This document shows, piece by piece, positions 11,448 through 21,864 of a DNA stretch of 64,000 nucleotides. The stretch spans positions 48,749,213 through 48,813,212 of the forward strand of contig OY759215.1 of the NCBI GenBank assembly GCA_963662175.1, written 5' to 3'. Made by a program: the position numbers and the translations under genes. How positions within the stretch are numbered: the stretch's first letter is position 1; each line of letters starts with the position of its first letter. The stretch is from Aradus depressus. Lineage: Eukaryota > Arthropoda > Insecta > Hemiptera > Aradidae. The notes below the pieces were generated by a model. The model was not told where the DNA came from, searched no databases, and saw only the letters and a list, made by a program, of their open reading frames with translations.

Positions 11448-11539
11448 CCGTGAAGTACTCGCCGAAGTCTTGCTCCAATTTCAAGGCTCTCTCGAAAGTT
11501 TTCCTTGCCTGGTCTTCTGTCATCCTTTTATTCATTTCC
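11448..11539 (-). CDS. dlg1: Dlg exon: GK domain ([13 protein letters not shown]...GEYFT)
   Basis: 92-nt exon with acceptor TTTTTTTCAG|G and donor CGG|GTGAGT. It encodes [18 protein letters not shown] and [12 protein letters not shown], a helical part of the GK domain that is strongly conserved in Dlg proteins. The first base completes the ATG codon of the preceding exon (AT|G), and the last base starts the alanine codon of the final exon. Splice phases agree on both sides, which supports the boundaries. A hAT-type MITE sits just 3' of its donor. Confidence 0.97.
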
Positions 11540-11835
11540 CTGAAAAAAATAAATAAAAATAGTGTTACAGATTGAAAACGTTTGCTAGGAGCAAACAATT
11601 CCTAGGATATGTATCCACGAATTGATTGCTAAGTTTATAACTATTTGGAACAATCGATAATGTGACTAAGGCCACTTATCTTCGAGGGAAATCACTACTA
11701 ACGAGTGAAGGGCGCCATTTTCTAAATTGCTGGAAACATTTTTGTTACCAAACGAAAAAAAAAAAGAAGAGGAAAATAACTCGAAGGTAAACAATGAAAT
11801 AAAATAAAATTATCAACGAAATAGAGATTGCTTAC

Positions 11836-11945
11836 ATGATGGACTCGACAGACTTGGGTTTGATGAAGATGGCTACGGGAAAGAGCAGAGCAACTTGGAG
11901 TCTCTTGATGGCGTTACCGCTCACGTCCAGTATACAGTGTTTACC
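11836..11945 (-). CDS. dlg1: Dlg exon: GK domain ([17 protein letters not shown])
   Basis: 110-nt exon with acceptor CTCTCAG|GGT and donor AT|GTAAGC. It encodes [30 protein letters not shown] and KSVESI, the central beta-sheet and following helix of the GK domain. The segment is nearly invariant among Dlg-type MAGUKs. It begins in phase 0 after the exon at 13696-13868 and ends two bases into a methionine codon. The short introns around it (296 bp and 1750 bp) are the repeat-poorest of the gene. Confidence 0.97.
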
Positions 11946-12621
11946 CTGAGAGAACATAACAAAACAGTAGTTATGCACAAGTAAAGAATAAGAACAATAA
12001 ATCAAGAACAGATACAATAATAATAATTAATAACAATTAGCAAAATCGTACGCAAAACGCGCATACTAGACAAAATAAATCGCGAACTTGTTCTTCTCAT
12101 CAGAAAGAAAAACGGCGTAAAGAGTAACATGTAAACAGCGTAAGGAGTAACGTGTAAACAGCTGTTTGGATTGGAGTCGGAAATCCCAGCCTTTGCGGGT
12201 ATCTCCACTACTATACATTTCATTTGTAGCTTAATAATTCGCGTGTTTCATATTTGATATTAGTTAAAGGGTGACCAGGATTAACTTTGGGTGTTATTAC
12301 TTCGTTGATTCAACCAAAAATATAAACAGAACCGTATAGACTTGAAACACACATATGGAAAAGAGACAACTCTTCTCGTTTTGGTCATCTGAGGAGAATG
12401 TTTCTGAATAATTATAACAAAGCTAAACCTTTTCCACGTGAAACTCAGACTGGAATCAACTCATGTTGGTGCCGGAAGTTGAATACCAGCCTTAACAAAA
12501 ATCTCAACTAACATATTACATATTTCATTTGCGCTATCACCAACTTGGCTTTATAAGTTGCGTAATAATTGAGGAATTGTTTCCGTATGTTTCTTATTAG
12601 ATATACAAATTAGCAACAAAG

Positions 12622-12877
12622 GGGCGTCGGTAGTACGGAGGTAGTGTTTGCTTAAGATTGCGAGTTCGAACAGTTCGAATGACCTTCGGGAGGGAAGTTA
12701 AAAGGCGGTCCCGAGTCTGTGTGATGTCACGCAGAGAGGTACAGTTAACGTCACCTGTGCTAATTAAACCTGGGTAGGCAAAATTTAGGACTACTACAGT
12801 ATAGCCTCATGTCGAAAGGGGTACTGTGACGAAAGATCGCTCTGATAGTAAGTAGGTGATATGATGAGTCAAAAACC
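12622..12877 (+). mobile_element. tRNA-derived SINE, degenerate
   Basis: Old copy in the intron 11946-13695. The head is 'ggcgtcggtagtacggaggt', the B box is damaged, and the body keeps 'gggtaggcaaaatttaggac' and 'gtgacgaaagatcgctctga'. The divergence suggests an earlier insertion than the copies with intact target duplications. Confidence 0.7.
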
Positions 12878-13695
12878 AACAGACAAGCAACAAGACAGTA
12901 AGCAACTGGCAATAAATAATTTGCCTTTATAATCCTTAATTTAGAAAAAACATAGCAGTTTCTGAAAGATATATAATTCATAATGCACTCTCTTACATCA
13001 CCTCGCATTTTATTCAGCTTGTAGCAAGCAACATTCAAAATCCTGCAGTACACATCACTGGGAACTGGCCGAGGAGCTCATTGGTTCTTTCGCAAACACA
13101 AATTCCCCGAAGAGTTGGGTTACCATTCATCGACTTAGTGAGATCAGCAGCACTGCATTACACTCATTTAATCCCCCGGCACAAGTGTTGTTGGACCAGG
13201 CTGAGAGCAAGGCTCCTTCAAGACATTCTATTCATTATTTTAAAAATTCTCATTTTTGTGAAAGGCAAATAAAACGTTTTTTTCTCCATATTTATAGTTA
13301 TGTCCTCTTTTGGAATTAACATATTTTAATCATTATTCTTAAAAGCTCAAATCACTCAAGAACAGGTGATCGCAGTTCGATGAAATTTCATGGATAGTAT
13401 CCTAATGAGTCTCGTTAGAACAATATCTCTTTTCAAAGTTTCGGACGGGAAGAGGGGTCTAAAATTTACCATGTCAGCTAGCTCCTTGATACTTGTCATA
13501 ACGACACTGGTATGTACACTTAACCGAAGATATAGTAAATAATACCAACATGAAAAATCACGTATGCAGAATATTGTGTTCCATGTAAACTCTTAAGTTT
13601 TTTTTTAAATATAAATTCTGGAATCTAATTAAATTAGATTATTACATCAATTATTGATGAACCATCTGGCAAAAGAGCTGTCTATATCAACTTAC

Positions 13696-13868
13696 ACTTT
13701 CAGCCACCTCCCTGACGGAGGAGACGCTGGTTCCGTACAGGTTCTCATTGTACTGTCCGGCCTCTATGAACAGATGGCTCTGGATGTCTCGCTCCATTTG
13801 TTCTCGGGAGGCGACGAAGTGGTAGTCTCGACCATCTACCTCGTAGTCTCGTTTTGGTCTCGTCGTAT
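13696..13868 (-). CDS. dlg1: Dlg exon: GK domain ([18 protein letters not shown])
   Basis: 173-nt exon with acceptor TTTGCAG|AT and donor AGT|GTAAGT. It encodes [47 protein letters not shown] and [10 protein letters not shown]. This is the GMP-binding-like region of the GK fold (the PHTTRPKR loop is completed across the intron with C|AT for histidine). Arginine and tyrosine residues that bind GMP in true kinases are present here, and in MAGUKs they help bind phosphopeptides. Phase is consistent with both neighbours. Confidence 0.97.
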
Positions 13869-13940
13869 CTGCAAATCATACAATATATGTAACATATATA
13901 TGTAACAATCAATTCATTCTTTTATATTAATAAATTAAAC

Positions 13941-14035
13941 CTGTCGATGGTATAATTCCGAAACTGGTAGTTTTTGTACCTATATTTGTGGAATAGACAA
14001 TATTTCAAAACAGAAGTTTGTTTTATTTATTTATT
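13941..14035 (+). repeat. Hammerhead-like repeat, degenerate copy
   Basis: Core CTGTCGA (one base off CTGANGA), then 'tggtataattcc', GAAA and ACTGGTA, followed about 25 nt later by 'gtggaatagacaatattt' and a T-rich 'gttttatttatt'. The same order is seen at 48348-48420. It lies in the 258-bp intron between two GK exons, opposite in direction to dlg, with about 90 bp left to the next exon. Confidence 0.6.
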
Positions 14036-14126
14036 ATTGAATCCCTTTTGTCTAAAAAAAAAACAGATTCAAAAACATAACGCAAAATTACTATGATTAT
14101 AAAATGTATTTCATTATATAACTCAC

Positions 14127-14276
14127 GAGGTACGCAGGATCCAAACTGTTCGGGGAACTCATTGATGAGGTCGTCGTTGATCCTGTCTTTGAGAGGACCC
14201 AGAATGATGACAGGCCGGGCGTAGCTCACAGTCTCCTGACTTACCGCCTCGTACGACAGCACTATCTCCTCTGTAC
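14127..14276 (-). CDS. dlg1: Dlg exon: start of GK domain ([19 protein letters not shown])
   Basis: 150-nt exon. It encodes [17 protein letters not shown], then [19 protein letters not shown] and [13 protein letters not shown]. The donor is CTC|GTGAGT. The acceptor CCAAG|GTACAGAG has a weak pyrimidine tract, but I chose it because the two leading bases (GT) complete a codon with the single C left by each upstream linker exon. GPLKDRIND occupies the place of the kinase P-loop and lacks its full glycine/lysine pattern, as usual in MAGUK GK domains. 'VLSYEAV' before the domain is typical of insect Dlg. Confidence 0.95.
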
Positions 14277-16491
14277 CTTGGACAAACTCACATTCAGTAC
14301 ACCTCCAGTACAAATAATGAAATCATTTTAAACAAATAAATAACATATTTAACATGGTAGCAAGTTTTATTAATAAACAAATGAAACCCTTTATTGAAAC
14401 GTCTGTTACGTTTCATTGACGATTGCATATAAAAAAATGACGGAGTAAGGTAGATCTCAAGTCGGAAAAGCAATTATTTATAAAAAATAAGCGATTAACC
14501 TCAAAAATAAAATATTTCTAATTTTTCGCGGGTACATTCATTATACAGTAACTTTTCGCTATATTTGCGTCTACTCTAGACTATGAATTCGACTCAGTTC
14601 GTGTAAGTACATTTCTTTGATATAATTTATTGAATAAATTGACGCTGAACCTCTGCCATGGACCAGAAAAGGCGGCAGACCGAGGAAGTGCCTCAGATTG
14701 TTAGAACCAAAATTTCTCAGTCTTAGCACGTACTATCAATTTTTCCGACATTTAGACTTTATAAATATAAATGAAATTATCGATCTTTTCCTATAAACAG
14801 AAATGGAAAATAATTGAATAATTCAGTGTTTAGGAACAAACTGTAATCAGCATTTGCTAAGAATTAGGTTCATTCTGAAAGTTCAGTACTTATTTTTCAC
14901 GAAGCAATAATGATAAAACCCCAACTGTGCATTGTACAACCTTCTTCAAAAAATAACTATTATATATGTCCTTCTATACTTTTCATGACTTTTCATGTTT
15001 CAGAGTTAACCAGCTCAGTCAGATATGCATTTGAACATATTGTTCCGAGTTTCTTTGCGTTCTGAAGAGAAAAATGCAATTTTGATTGATTTCGAAAACA
15101 ATTGTGAACTTCAAATATAGAAATCTGAAAAAAATGGTTGATGCACGACAAAACGAAAGGTACGAAATTTAATTGAATATATTTTAGTATGATGTATTTT
15201 TCTCGTATAAACTACGAAAAAAAAAAAAATGTTTACCCGCCATTGGCTTAAAGGCAAAATGTGTATTAACTTTTAAGGAATAATACAAGATAAAAAACTG
15301 AAGGAAACTGAACTTTTAAGGAATAATACAAGATAAAAAACTGAATAAGATTTCCATTTAAATAAATGCGACTTCAGGAAAAGCTTGTTTAAAAAAAATT
15401 ACAAGTAAAAAATTAAAAATACTGAGTATAGTTTGTTCATTTGTTTAACTTTAATGCAACTCCTACCAATTTTATTTCATATCAACATAATGTTTTTATA
15501 CTCCAACTAAATTACATTGAAACAAAAATAACATAATATATAAAAATGGGTTTCGCTGAAAAAATAAATAAAATAAAATAAATAAAAACAAGCGCATTGG
15601 TTACATAAAAAATAAAAAGTAGTTATTTTGAAATAACTATTTATAATAAGCCTTACGTATATAGATATGTATATCTATCTAAAGCAATATATACTAGCAA
15701 TTAAAGCAGTGTAAAATAAATAAATGTAAGAATATTAAAACTAAATAGTTGTTAGGAAACACCACTCATTCAAAATATTTTTATAACAGTTATTTCTATA
15801 TAAAACAAAAAATAATAATTAAAAAATCAAAATGATTAATATACAAATTTTGGCTTTAACTTTGGTTAATTATAAAGTTAATTAAAAGTCAACACATCTA
15901 ACAATCTGATATAGGCAAGGTGATTAGGTAATGTGGAACATCATCTGAATGTATAATGATTGAAAAACAAGCTTAAATTAATTAAAAATGGATTACGGTT
16001 GTTTAATTTCAATCTTAAATAAAAATTGGAGCAGGTCAAGGTGATACACGCAAGCAGAAAGTCGCAAAAATTTATGTTCAAACTGAAATTTCGGGAAATA
16101 AGAAATATGAGAATGCACACACATTACAATGCAACACAAGAGTACAAACTAATGTTCGGAACGTTCACTAATCGTTTCCAAAACAAAGAATGGGGCATAT
16201 CTATGAAAACAAATGATATTATTATAATTTAGAATAAAATAAGGGAAATTCTCAGAAAACTTGGAACTCTAAAATTTAAAAAAATCTTTCGACAATGAGA
16301 TGGAAAAAAGAGTATGAAAACATGCAATTACTGCGAATAAATATTGAGTTTGATTTAGTTACCTTTTAAATTTTGGGCAGGGAAACACACAAAAATGTTA
16401 ATTGAAAACAAAAACAGAACAGGAGACAAGGGTTTTATGTCCTGTGGCAACGGTTCGGTTAATTTTATAGATTTGAATGAATGGTCCTTAC
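14277..16491 (-). other. dlg intron segment without recognised elements
   Basis: AT-rich intron DNA between the GK-start exon and the candidate cassette at 16492-16578. The only structured item is a tandem duplication of a 35-bp sequence ('aacttttaaggaataataca...') at 15268-15302 and 15310-15344. No known repeat or exon is visible. Confidence 0.6.
15268..15344. repeat. Tandem duplication, 42-bp period
   Basis: Two identical 35-bp copies, separated by 7 bp, starting 'aacttttaaggaataataca'. Likely a local duplication. Confidence 0.85.
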
Positions 16492-16578
16492 CAACGAGGA
16501 TTTCTATAAGACTAATGCTGCTTAGACTAATAGTACCTTCAGAGGATGGGTCCTCCTGAGCGTAGCAGAGCATGAACG
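16492..16578 (-). CDS. dlg1: Dlg candidate cassette exon 1 (HOOK-GK linker)
   Basis: 87-nt candidate exon inside the 6.8-kb intron between the 45-nt linker exon and the GK-start exon. Acceptor TTTGTTTTGCAG|CG is strong and donor TTG|GTAAGG is good. It starts with two bases and ends with one, matching the phase of the other linker exons, and has no stop in that frame. Read after the HOOK exon, the junction becomes SDQEPFMLCYAQED, continuing SSEGTISLSSISLIEILVG. The serine-rich acidic peptide with a hydrophobic end is not a known domain. It would add 29 residues. Alternative splicing of the linker is well known in Dlg/SAP97 proteins, but transcript evidence is needed for this one. Confidence 0.6.
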
Positions 16579-16939
16579 CTGCAAAACAAAGCATACATAC
16601 ATACAGGGTTTGAAGAGCATACTCTACATTAGGTATACCACATCAGAACTTACCTAGATAATAACTATGATAGCACAATAGATGAAATACAATAGATGGG
16701 AAGTTATGGAGGTAACTTATGATGTGAAACTGTACGAAAAGGTGTTTTAATGACTGAAATGAGTACTCTATTGCTAGTTTTTCTTACCTGTTTCAACTTC
16801 TGCCAAGTTAGCATATAATGAAGTACTAAGTTCCTTTAACATAGTCACTACAAGTTCTAAGGGTTTTTTGAAAATAGTTCTGCAATTTAAATGATGAAAT
16901 AATAAAGGTTGGAAAGTTATGTCGTGTTAAGTTATGACT

Positions 16940-17400
16940 CTTAGGCTGCTCCCTCACCTCCAAAGATAGAACAATCTTCTATATAGGCTAGTGAACCAGG
17001 GACTCTCCCTTCCTACAGACATCCCCCGACTACTATATTTCAAAATAAAAGGTTGGATCTTACATAAGTCTTCTATGACTACATAAGGTAAAATATATAT
17101 ATATATAAATAGCTTACTTATAAGTGATAGGTCCTTTCCCTGGACCTTTGGGGGCTTGGGGATCTGGGGAGGGCCTAGTTGGGCTGTAGGCTTGGGGCGG
17201 TATCCCCGGGACATGGAACAGTCTGGACAGCTACCCCGGCCTACCCTCAGAATCGAGCCTAGCTAATTACTCAATGCAAAATTACAGACAGATCCGGGCA
17301 CCCCATCCCTTGTCCCCTGGCCTAGCTAACAGTCTCCGGGGGGCTCACTGGTTCTTCTTGGCTCTCATCGGCTGAAGAACGGAAATTATTCCATTTTTTA
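16940..17400. other. GC-richer island in the dlg linker intron
   Basis: A roughly 450-bp segment richer in C and G than its surroundings ('gggcttggggatctggggag', 'ccccggcctaccctcag'). Part of it can be read as a candidate exon (17118-17222). The rest (17223-17400) has no recognised content, and it resembles none of the repeat families here. Confidence 0.5.
17118..17222 (-). CDS. Dlg candidate cassette exon 2, proline-rich (uncertain)
   Basis: 105-nt open segment with donor TAA|GTAAGC and possible acceptor GTCCAG|AC. The pyrimidine tract of the acceptor is poor, which is the main weakness. Its phase (two bases in, one base out) again fits the linker exons, and it has no stop. The encoded peptide includes MSRGYRPKPTAQLGPP then QIPKPPKVQGKDLSLI, a proline/lysine-rich stretch with PxxP motifs that could bind SH3 domains. 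Codon third positions are mostly G or C, unlike the surroundings. I cannot match it to a known Dlg isoform, so it may be a chance ORF in a GC-rich repeat. Confidence 0.3.
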
Positions 17401-17460
17401 TTTTATGGCCAATATGCACGGTACATGGGGCCAAACGAGAGGGGAAAATAGTTCCGTTAT

Positions 17461-17780
17461 TGTGATTCAGTCCTGGGCATTAACTACGAGGTCATATCGC
17501 CTACTGCCAAAACGCTCTTTCGCCGCTTTGTAGGCATGAGCCAGACTCTACTACGGGAGACCTAAATTTTGCCTACCCGAATTTAGTTACCTAGAGTAGG
17601 AATGACGAGTGAGTACCTGGCATTGTATAGGCTTTGGACAATTGATTAACGTCCCATCCGAAGGACGGCGTGCTCAAGGTTTTTTCACTTTCCAGATAAA
17701 AAACCTAAGGGCTTCGATCGGGTTTCGATCCGCGGTCTTGAGTTCAGACAACTAGGCTACCTCTGAACTACCGTCACCCT
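17461..17780 (-). mobile_element. tRNA-derived SINE, reverse
   Basis: Contains the reversed tail 'tcctgggcattaactacgag' and 'aaaacgctctttcgccgctt', and the reversed head '...gggtttcgatccgcggtctt' with a damaged A box near 17760-17780. Moderately diverged. Confidence 0.8.
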
Positions 17781-17967
17781 AAAGTGTTGAGTTAGCACTC
17801 CATAAACCTTTAAAAAAATTTAGTTTTCACTTTCTTTAGATTAGTTTTGCAGTTTAAGAAGAGGAATAATGAACATGAATAGTGGAGTGCCAGCTCAAAT
17901 TCGAAATTATTTTTCTTCAAGTTAGTCTGGGACTCCTTCATATCTGTGTAGGGAAGAAGTCACGTGA

Positions 17968-18190
17968 CGTTGCTAGTAGCTCAGGGTTAGCCTGCTTGCT
18001 TAGAGCTCACGATCGAGGGTTCAAACCCGACTAAAGCCCTTAAATCATTTATCTGATAAGGTAACAAAACATCTTAAGCACGCCATCCTTCGGATGGGAA
18101 GTAAATGGCAGTCACTAGCCTTTGCAGATACTCACTAAACTAAACCCAGGTAGTCAAAATTTAGAATTCCCACAGTCCAGATTCCAGGGA
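17968..18190 (+). mobile_element. tRNA-derived SINE, forward, 3'-shortened
   Basis: The head is 'gctagtagctcagggttagc' and the B box is GGTTCAAACCC. The body 'acgccatccttcggatggga' breaks off after 'tagaattcccacagtccaga', before the usual tail. Confidence 0.78.
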
Positions 18191-18657
18191 GGGATAAAAG
18201 CATTGAATGCTTAGGTCCCTAGGTGTGTAGACTGTCAGATCCGGAGATGTGACCGACCACACTCACCAACACGTCGTTAGCCAGTATCCATGGCAATCTA
18301 TCTATGAACAAAGCTTTCCTTTCAATTCAAAGGTCTCCTGGCTATTGCAAATAATCAAGTGGCCAATTGTCTGACGAGTCTCAGGCGTAGAACTATGAAA
18401 AAAAAGCAGAACTATTTTAAAAAACCAAGGGGAGGGAGCTCCAGAACTATTCGAAAAATAATTAGAACTCATTAAAAAACTTTTACATAATAAACTCTCT
18501 AAAAATTATATACGAATAATACATATTAAACATCTATTTCCTGATCTGAATCCATTTTAATATATATAAGCTGGAGCTGTTTTCTTGCTTTTCACCATAA
18601 AGGGGTTCTCATTATATTATATCATTTTATGTAACGCGGATCTCAAAATTAACATAA

Positions 18658-18971
18658 CATACAGGAAGTTGGACTTGAAAAATAAAATAAAACTGGTTTA
18701 TTTAATATATTGTCTAATTTCACTAACTATATATACATGGGAGTACTTTCGGTATTTCTACCATCCTCAGCCAAAAGCATAAGAGATAAGACAGTCTTAT
18801 CTCTTATGCTTTTGGCTGAGGATGGTAGAAATACCGAAAGTACTCCCATGTATATATAGTTAGTGAAATTAGACAATATATTAAATAAACCAGTTTTATT
18901 TTATTTTTCAAGTCCATTTGAATTATTTCACAATATCTCTGCAATTATGTCAGTTTTCATACAGGAAGTTG
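18658..18971. mobile_element. Snap-back element SB1: perfect 247-nt palindrome, 14-bp TSD
   Basis: The identical 14-mer CATACAGGAAGTTG stands at 18658-18671 and 18958-18971. Between these lie two arms (18670-18792 and 18794-18916) that I read as perfect reverse complements around one base, followed by an asymmetric tail (ATTTGAATTATTTCACAATA then TCTCTGC...). The tail recurs in SB2 and, shortened, in SB3. Each arm holds a hammerhead-like motif (18816-18845 on plus, 18741-18770 on minus). A 14-bp duplication fits target-primed retrotransposition better than cut-and-paste. No protein is encoded. It lies in the dlg linker intron. Confidence 0.85.
18816..18845 (+). ncRNA. Hammerhead-ribozyme-like motif in SB1 right arm
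   Basis: CTGAGGA, one extra T, helix II GGTA-GAAA-TACC, then GAAA, the self-complementary AGTACT and C. UGG before the core can pair with CCA after it (helix I). The mirror copy is on the minus strand at 18741-18770. Departure from the textbook core: one extra base between CUGANGA and helix II. Activity is not shown. Confidence 0.45.
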
Positions 18972-19097
18972 TCTCTCACACTAGTGATAAGTAAACTACA
19001 TATTTTGGTCAAAATAGATTTCACTTTGACTGAAAATCATCTGGCTTCGGCCTTAGCGGGTTCCGGATAATCATATAGTCGACATATTCTTTTCAGC

Positions 19098-19246
19098 GGG
19101 AGTTACCGCGTTCTCTCTCAGACAGAATATTTTTTCTTCAATTTTTGGAATTAGGGGGTCGAAAAACATTAAATTCCGGTGAAAACTCAGCAACGAATTT
19201 TTAGCCGATTACATAACTTCCCGAAAGCTTTGTATAGCTGGTCAAG
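19098..19246 (-). repeat. Family A end fragment
   Basis: Carries 'aattccggtgaaaactcagc' and the end 'ccgattacataacttcccga' + 'tatagctggtcaagta'. Only the last part of the family is present. Confidence 0.7.
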
Positions 19247-20227
19247 TAAAAAAAATAAAGTTATTTTACCTTCAGGATTGAAGAAAAACTTACTGACAAG
19301 GTGTTCTTCGATAACAAGATAAAGTAACAGTTCATTATTGACAACAAACGACTTAAACAACTAAAATTTGAATTGTCGAAAAATAAATCATTATTCATTT
19401 ACCGGTCATTTGTCAATATTTTTGATATGTTCAATTTGGGATATCAGATAAAAATGCAGATTAAAATGAATTCAGACAGAGAAGAATTATTATTAAAATA
19501 AATATTTACTGTTCAACTCAAATATTAATTATTCTTATATCATTAGTAATATTTACATATATTGAATATTTATGGCAGAATGTAATTTAACCTAAATAAA
19601 ATAAATATTCTTATTTACACTAACAAAAATATAACAGGGTTCATCTACACTAAGAATGTTAGAATCAATTATTAATTGGATTGTTAGCAAAAAAACAATA
19701 ATTGACTTTTTTATGAGTTTTTAATTGGAAGCAATACTAAAAGCAGAAAGATGTCAATAATTGTAAATATTATGTCAATTACATTAACATACTTATACAA
19801 ATATAAAATAAAATAAATCAAGTCAAGTTCTGGATTAAAAAAAAAATTATTAGCATATGTAGTTTAAAAATAGTATATTGTTCAAGACAAATGTCAATAA
19901 TATTTAAGATCAACGAAAATAGAAGTTTTTGAATTCGATCAATTGACACATTTTGCACAACTGGATTCAAAATATCATGTTAATTTAATTCTAAATTCGC
20001 ATTATTAGAAGAAAAAAATGTGTTTCATCTGGCGTGTATAGACATTTTCTAAGCAAAAGAAGAGAACTATGGACATTATTGGCACAACATTCGACTAAAA
20101 TATCTAAAGCCTAAAGTTTCGGAAACCGAAGAGCAGTTTCATGTTATTCAAAAAGTCACTCCAGTAGAGAAGGAATAATTATTCTAGAACTCATTGATTT
20201 CCTCAAAATTAATTTGATAGTGGCAAA

Positions 20228-20740
20228 TTGAATTAATTGATGGAAGCTGAGACTAAATGCAAACAAGACGAAAATCAAGGTTTATTGCACTGTGACGCAT
20301 AAATCACGATACATTGACACAGCTGAACATCAACCATGTAAACATTCCCTGGACACCAACATACCAGGCAGTGAAGGATCTAGGAGTGCTCCTAGACACC
20401 AAACTGACCTGGGGTCAACACATTAACTCCAAGTTTACACACTACACTTCAACTTGATTATGCCACACTAATCTACACCGCACTCATCACAACGCTTGTC
20501 CTTTTACACTCGGCGCAATACAGACCAACATTAAGAAACTCATCAGGTTCGAAAACAAAATTAATCGCCTTGCCATAGACGCGTCTTGAATACGTAGGGA
20601 GTTGGGTGTTCCCCAGTTCGAGACTTTATATTGGAGGTAACGACAAGATTCAGAACTGGGATACACAATGTTTCTGAAGCCGCTTTGACCCGCCTTCTTC
20701 AGAACACCATCCTCTGACTTATTGTATATTTATATATTTT
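20228..20740 (+). pseudogene. Jockey-type non-LTR retrotransposon ORF2 remnant
   Basis: Plus-strand reading with several frameshifts and stops: LRLNANKTKIKVY, then INHVNIPWTPTYQAVKDLG, VLLDTKLTWGQHINSKFTH, and later FENKINRLAIDAS, RRELGVPQFETLYWR. This order (N-x-x-K-T, LGVLLD..LTW..H, KINRLAIDA, R-x-L-G-V-P) is the C-terminal part of Jockey-like reverse transcriptases. It is damaged and lacks the catalytic domain. It sits in the dlg linker intron on the opposite strand. Confidence 0.8.
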
Positions 20741-21042
20741 TAAATTGTGTATAGCGCCCTTGAATCGACAATTTTTTCGAAACAAAAACTATTGAATTAT
20801 TCATGAATAGAAAAAAATTGAATACAAATAAAAATCCCAGAATGTCAAAACTATTGTTCAGGCGTCAAAATATTTGTTTAGTGTTTTTATAAGTTACTAT
20901 TTTTGACAAATTTGAACAATATGCCCACTGTCCGGTTTCCATAGAGGACTATAAATATTTACTTAACATACTAAGAGAACTTGACTTTTTTTAAAGGTGC
21001 AACTAAGAAGTTAGTGAGTTTAGTAAAAGTTCAGTTACTCAC

Positions 21043-21087
21043 GCATGCTCTGGTTGTCCCCCTCCGTGTTAGGCGTTGACGGGGATT
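21043..21087 (-). CDS. dlg1: Dlg small linker exon (SPSTPNTEGDNQSM)
   Basis: 45-nt exon with acceptor GTCACCCTCAG|AA after a long pyrimidine tract and donor TGC|GTGAGT. It encodes SPSTPNTEGDNQSM between the HOOK exon and the GK domain. Joined to neighbours it reads SDQEQSPSTPNTEGDNQSM and then [12 protein letters not shown]. Its length is a multiple of three and its phase equals that of the two candidate cassettes, so it may be optional. The peptide is acidic, polar and serine-rich, with a possible proline-directed phosphosite. No domain is expected. Confidence 0.8.
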
Positions 21088-21864
21088 CTGAGGGTGACAC
21101 AGATACAGATACAGAAGAGAAAAGGAGAGGTAGAGAGAGAAAAGAATTGTTACAAGACCCGGATGCATTGTCAGCAACGGAAGATACGAGTACGTTCCAT
21201 TTGGCTATCTCCAAGCGTATTTTGTTGATGAATTTCGAAACGACACCAAAAACGAGGGAATTGTGAATACTGAGTACTTGAAAGAGCAATTATTTGTTTC
21301 AGGACAGCATTTACTCAACTAGCCTCACCATGATTCTGTGCCGCCATCTTTTATGTATTCAGTTCAGACTTCATAATTTATATCATATAGTAATATAATA
21401 CAGTAATAATTTCCTTTGGAAGAAGACACCATATATAAATATTTTCAGTACAATTTGGCAAACTATAGGTTCAGTGATTTTGGCTTAGACAATATGATGA
21501 ATATGGATGTTTTGAATTGAGCAGAGTAACGAGAGTTTGATGACCCCATAAGTATACAAATTATAACACTTCTCAATATAAAAAAAATATATATATATAT
21601 TTCAAGGCACACATGAAACCCGGGTTTAGAGTTCTTTAAACAGTTTAATAAGAGATTCATTACAAAAAGGAATAAGTCTAGTTGTCTGAGGAAAATATAC
21701 CCCTTTTTCATTCAAGATGGTCTTCGAAAAAAGATTGACAACAAATACTTCAGTGTCTGAATACATTTTTGCGATCCGGTGCAACAACTAAAAAAAACTA
21801 TTTAAATTTATTTTACCTAATTAATATTTATTTTGTGTAATTCCCAAAAAATAAAAAAAATAGT

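Noticed and set aside
21045..21266. 73-codon plus-strand ORF opposite the small linker exon
   Set aside because: Antisense of the pyrimidine tract and exon; its acidic repeats come from that tract.
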